From: an uncultured Acidobacteriota bacterium
GTDB taxonomy: Bacteria; Acidobacteriota; Thermoanaerobaculia; Gp7-AA8
DNA: 7,107 nucleotides
Assembly (NCBI GenBank): GCA_946887105.1
Contig: CAMPKJ010000250.1
Location: 1-7,107, forward strand
Direction: 5' to 3'
The translations under genes and the position numbers were made by a program. Below are positions 6,351 to 7,107 of the stretch, one piece after another. Below the pieces are notes generated by a model. That model worked only from the letters and a program-made list of their open reading frames with translations. It did no database searches and was not told the DNA's origin. Within the stretch, counting starts at the first letter, position 1. Each line of letters starts with the position of its first letter.

Positions 6351-6376
6351 CTGACGCGGCTTTCGCAAGCCAGCGA

Positions 6377-6390
6377 CTGACCCGGGTCAG
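6377..6390. repeat. 14-bp palindrome overlapping the reductase stop codon
   Basis: CTGACCCGGGTCAG is a perfect palindrome that includes the TGA stop (6389-6387) of the minus-strand reductase gene. Just downstream on that strand, GGCTT-GCGA-AAGCC (6371-6358) forms a 5-bp hairpin with a GNRA tetraloop. Neither has a following U-run, so a terminator is possible but weak. The palindrome could equally be an operator for the gene starting at 6255. Confidence 0.4.
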
Positions 6391-6950
6391 CGTATCGGCT
6401 CGTACCGCATGGCGACGGTACCGGGAGCGACGGGCGTCTGGTCGACGAGCCTCAAGTCGAGCGGCTGTGGTAAGCCGGCGAGCAGGGTGGGGCCGTGGCC
6501 GGCGATGCGCGAGTGGACGATGAATTCGTACTCGTCGATCAGGCCGGCCTCTGCGAGGGCCAGCGGCAGCTTGAGTCCGCCGGTCGCAATGCCCCTGCCG
6601 TTTTGCTGCTTGAGCCGCTTGACCGTTTCAATCAGATCGCGGCCGCGAATGAGTTCGGCATTCCAGTCGACGCTGTCGAGCGTGTCGGAAACGACGTACT
6701 TCTTGGCCGCGTGGATGGTATGGGCGAAGGGCACCATCCAGCCGGCCATCCAGGCCGGTACGACCCCGGTTTCTGCTACAGGACGCCAGGCCTCTTCCAT
6801 CATCTGGTAAATCACCCGCCCGAAAAGCAGCGCATCGGCCCGGGCGATGCCTTCGGCCGCGTAATGATGCAGCTCCGGGCTCGGTGTGACGGCCTCATGG
6901 TCACAGCAGCCGTCGAGCGTGACGTTGATCGAATATCGGAGAGGTCGCAT
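6387..6950 (-). CDS. Dihydrofolate reductase-fold (RibD C-terminal domain) family protein
   Basis: The 187-residue product matches the stand-alone RibD_C/DHFR-like family (Pfam PF01872), NAD(P)H-dependent reductases whose substrates are mostly unknown. Motifs appear in family order: LRYSINVTLDGCCDH (4-18), ADALLFGRVIYQMMEEAW (38-55), KKYVVSDTLDSVDW (83-96), the nucleotide-site IATGGLKLPLAL (121-132), then LIDEYEFIVHSRIAGHGPTLL (137-157). The length is typical for the family. I chose the ATG at 6950, where family similarity begins; the ATG at 7013 would add 21 Arg-rich residues of atypical character. No clear Shine-Dalgarno precedes 6950. The protein is cytoplasmic, with no signal peptide. It lies 104 nt after the tRNA-Gly 3' end on the same strand and could share its transcript. 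Trimethoprim resistance or riboflavin synthesis should not be assumed from the fold. Confidence 0.93.
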   Translation of the reverse strand: MRPLRYSINVTLDGCCDHEAVTPSPELHHYAAEGIARADALLFGRVIYQMMEEAWRPVAETGVVPAWMAGWMVPFAHTIHAAKKYVVSDTLDSVDWNAELIRGRDLIETVKRLKQQNGRGIATGGLKLPLALAEAGLIDEYEFIVHSRIAGHGPTLLAGLPQPLDLRLVDQTPVAPGTVAMRYEPIR

Positions 6951-7054
6951 CCGCGAAGTGTGCCAGATGCGGCGCCGAACGGGAATTCGTTCGCGAGCGC
7001 ATGCGCGACGCACTCAACGCTCGGCAGCAGCGAAATGGTGCTACCCGGTGCCAT

Positions 7055-7107
7055 TGGAGCGGGCGACGGGATTCGAACCCGCGACCAAGAGCTTGGGAAG
7101 CTCCTAC
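7055..7107 (-). tRNA. tRNA-Gly (anticodon CCC), 3' part; 5' end beyond the window
   Basis: On the minus strand the visible 53 nt contain the anticodon arm (GGAGC stem, loop TTCCCAA, GCTCT stem with one G-U pair), giving anticodon CCC for glycine GGG codons. The variable region TGGTC, a T arm (GCGGG-TTCGAAT-CCCGT) and the 3' acceptor strand CGCCCGC with discriminator T and an encoded CCA (7057-7055) follow. The D arm and 5' acceptor strand lie past 7107. Confidence 0.95.

Noticed and set aside
6997..7006. GCGCATGCGC palindrome downstream of the tRNA as a terminator
   Set aside because: It is short, with no U-run and no wider stem; such palindromes are expected by chance at this GC content.
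6961..7107. tRNA-Gly as an integration site, with a degenerate copy of the tRNA 3' end near 6971-7000
   Set aside because: The resemblance (CGAAT-CCCGT against CGAATTCCCGTT) is short and gapped, and there is no integrase or true direct repeat in the window.

Overview
This is a GC-rich bacterial window, consistent with a soil or environmental Gram-negative. The secreted beta-sandwich protein at 5122-6255 resembles proteins I associate mainly with Acidobacteriota genomes. The TolC-type gene, the signal peptides and the DyP peroxidase fit that lineage, but the taxon is an inference of modest confidence. There is no transposase, integrase, CRISPR array, phage gene or origin. The window looks chromosomal.

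Layout. (1) 1-678, minus strand: the N-terminal 226 codons of a TolC/OprM-type outer-membrane efflux protein, running off the left edge and with no obvious ATG start. (2) 679-862: a divergent intergenic region with a consensus -35-like hexamer and a 20-bp inverted repeat. (3) 863-2751, plus strand: a tight two-gene unit encoding a small alpha/beta protein of unknown function and a class V-like DyP-type heme peroxidase with all its signature residues. (4) 2746-2771: a perfect 26-bp palindrome at the junction of convergent genes. (5) 2819-5031, minus strand: two coupled genes, a secreted four-repeat TPR protein followed 2 nt later by a secreted Sel1-repeat protein with a Cys-containing C-terminal domain. 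(6) 5122-6255, minus strand: a secreted protein with two similar beta modules, a Pro/Thr linker and a small beta-barrel-like domain. (7) 6387-6950, minus strand: a RibD_C/DHFR-fold reductase. (8) 7055-7107, minus strand: the 3' part of tRNA-Gly(CCC).

How the genes relate. The clearest functional units are the accessory-protein/DyP pair and the TPR/Sel1 pair. The first is probably cytoplasmic oxidative chemistry, since neither protein has a signal peptide. The second is a pair of exported solenoid scaffolds made from one transcript. The beta-sandwich protein and the reductase lie on the same strand but have their own spacing and probably their own promoters. Nothing links the TolC gene to its neighbours except the shared intergenic region. 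The best candidates for something undescribed are the small partner of the DyP peroxidase with its palindromic upstream site, and the exported TPR/Sel1 pair.
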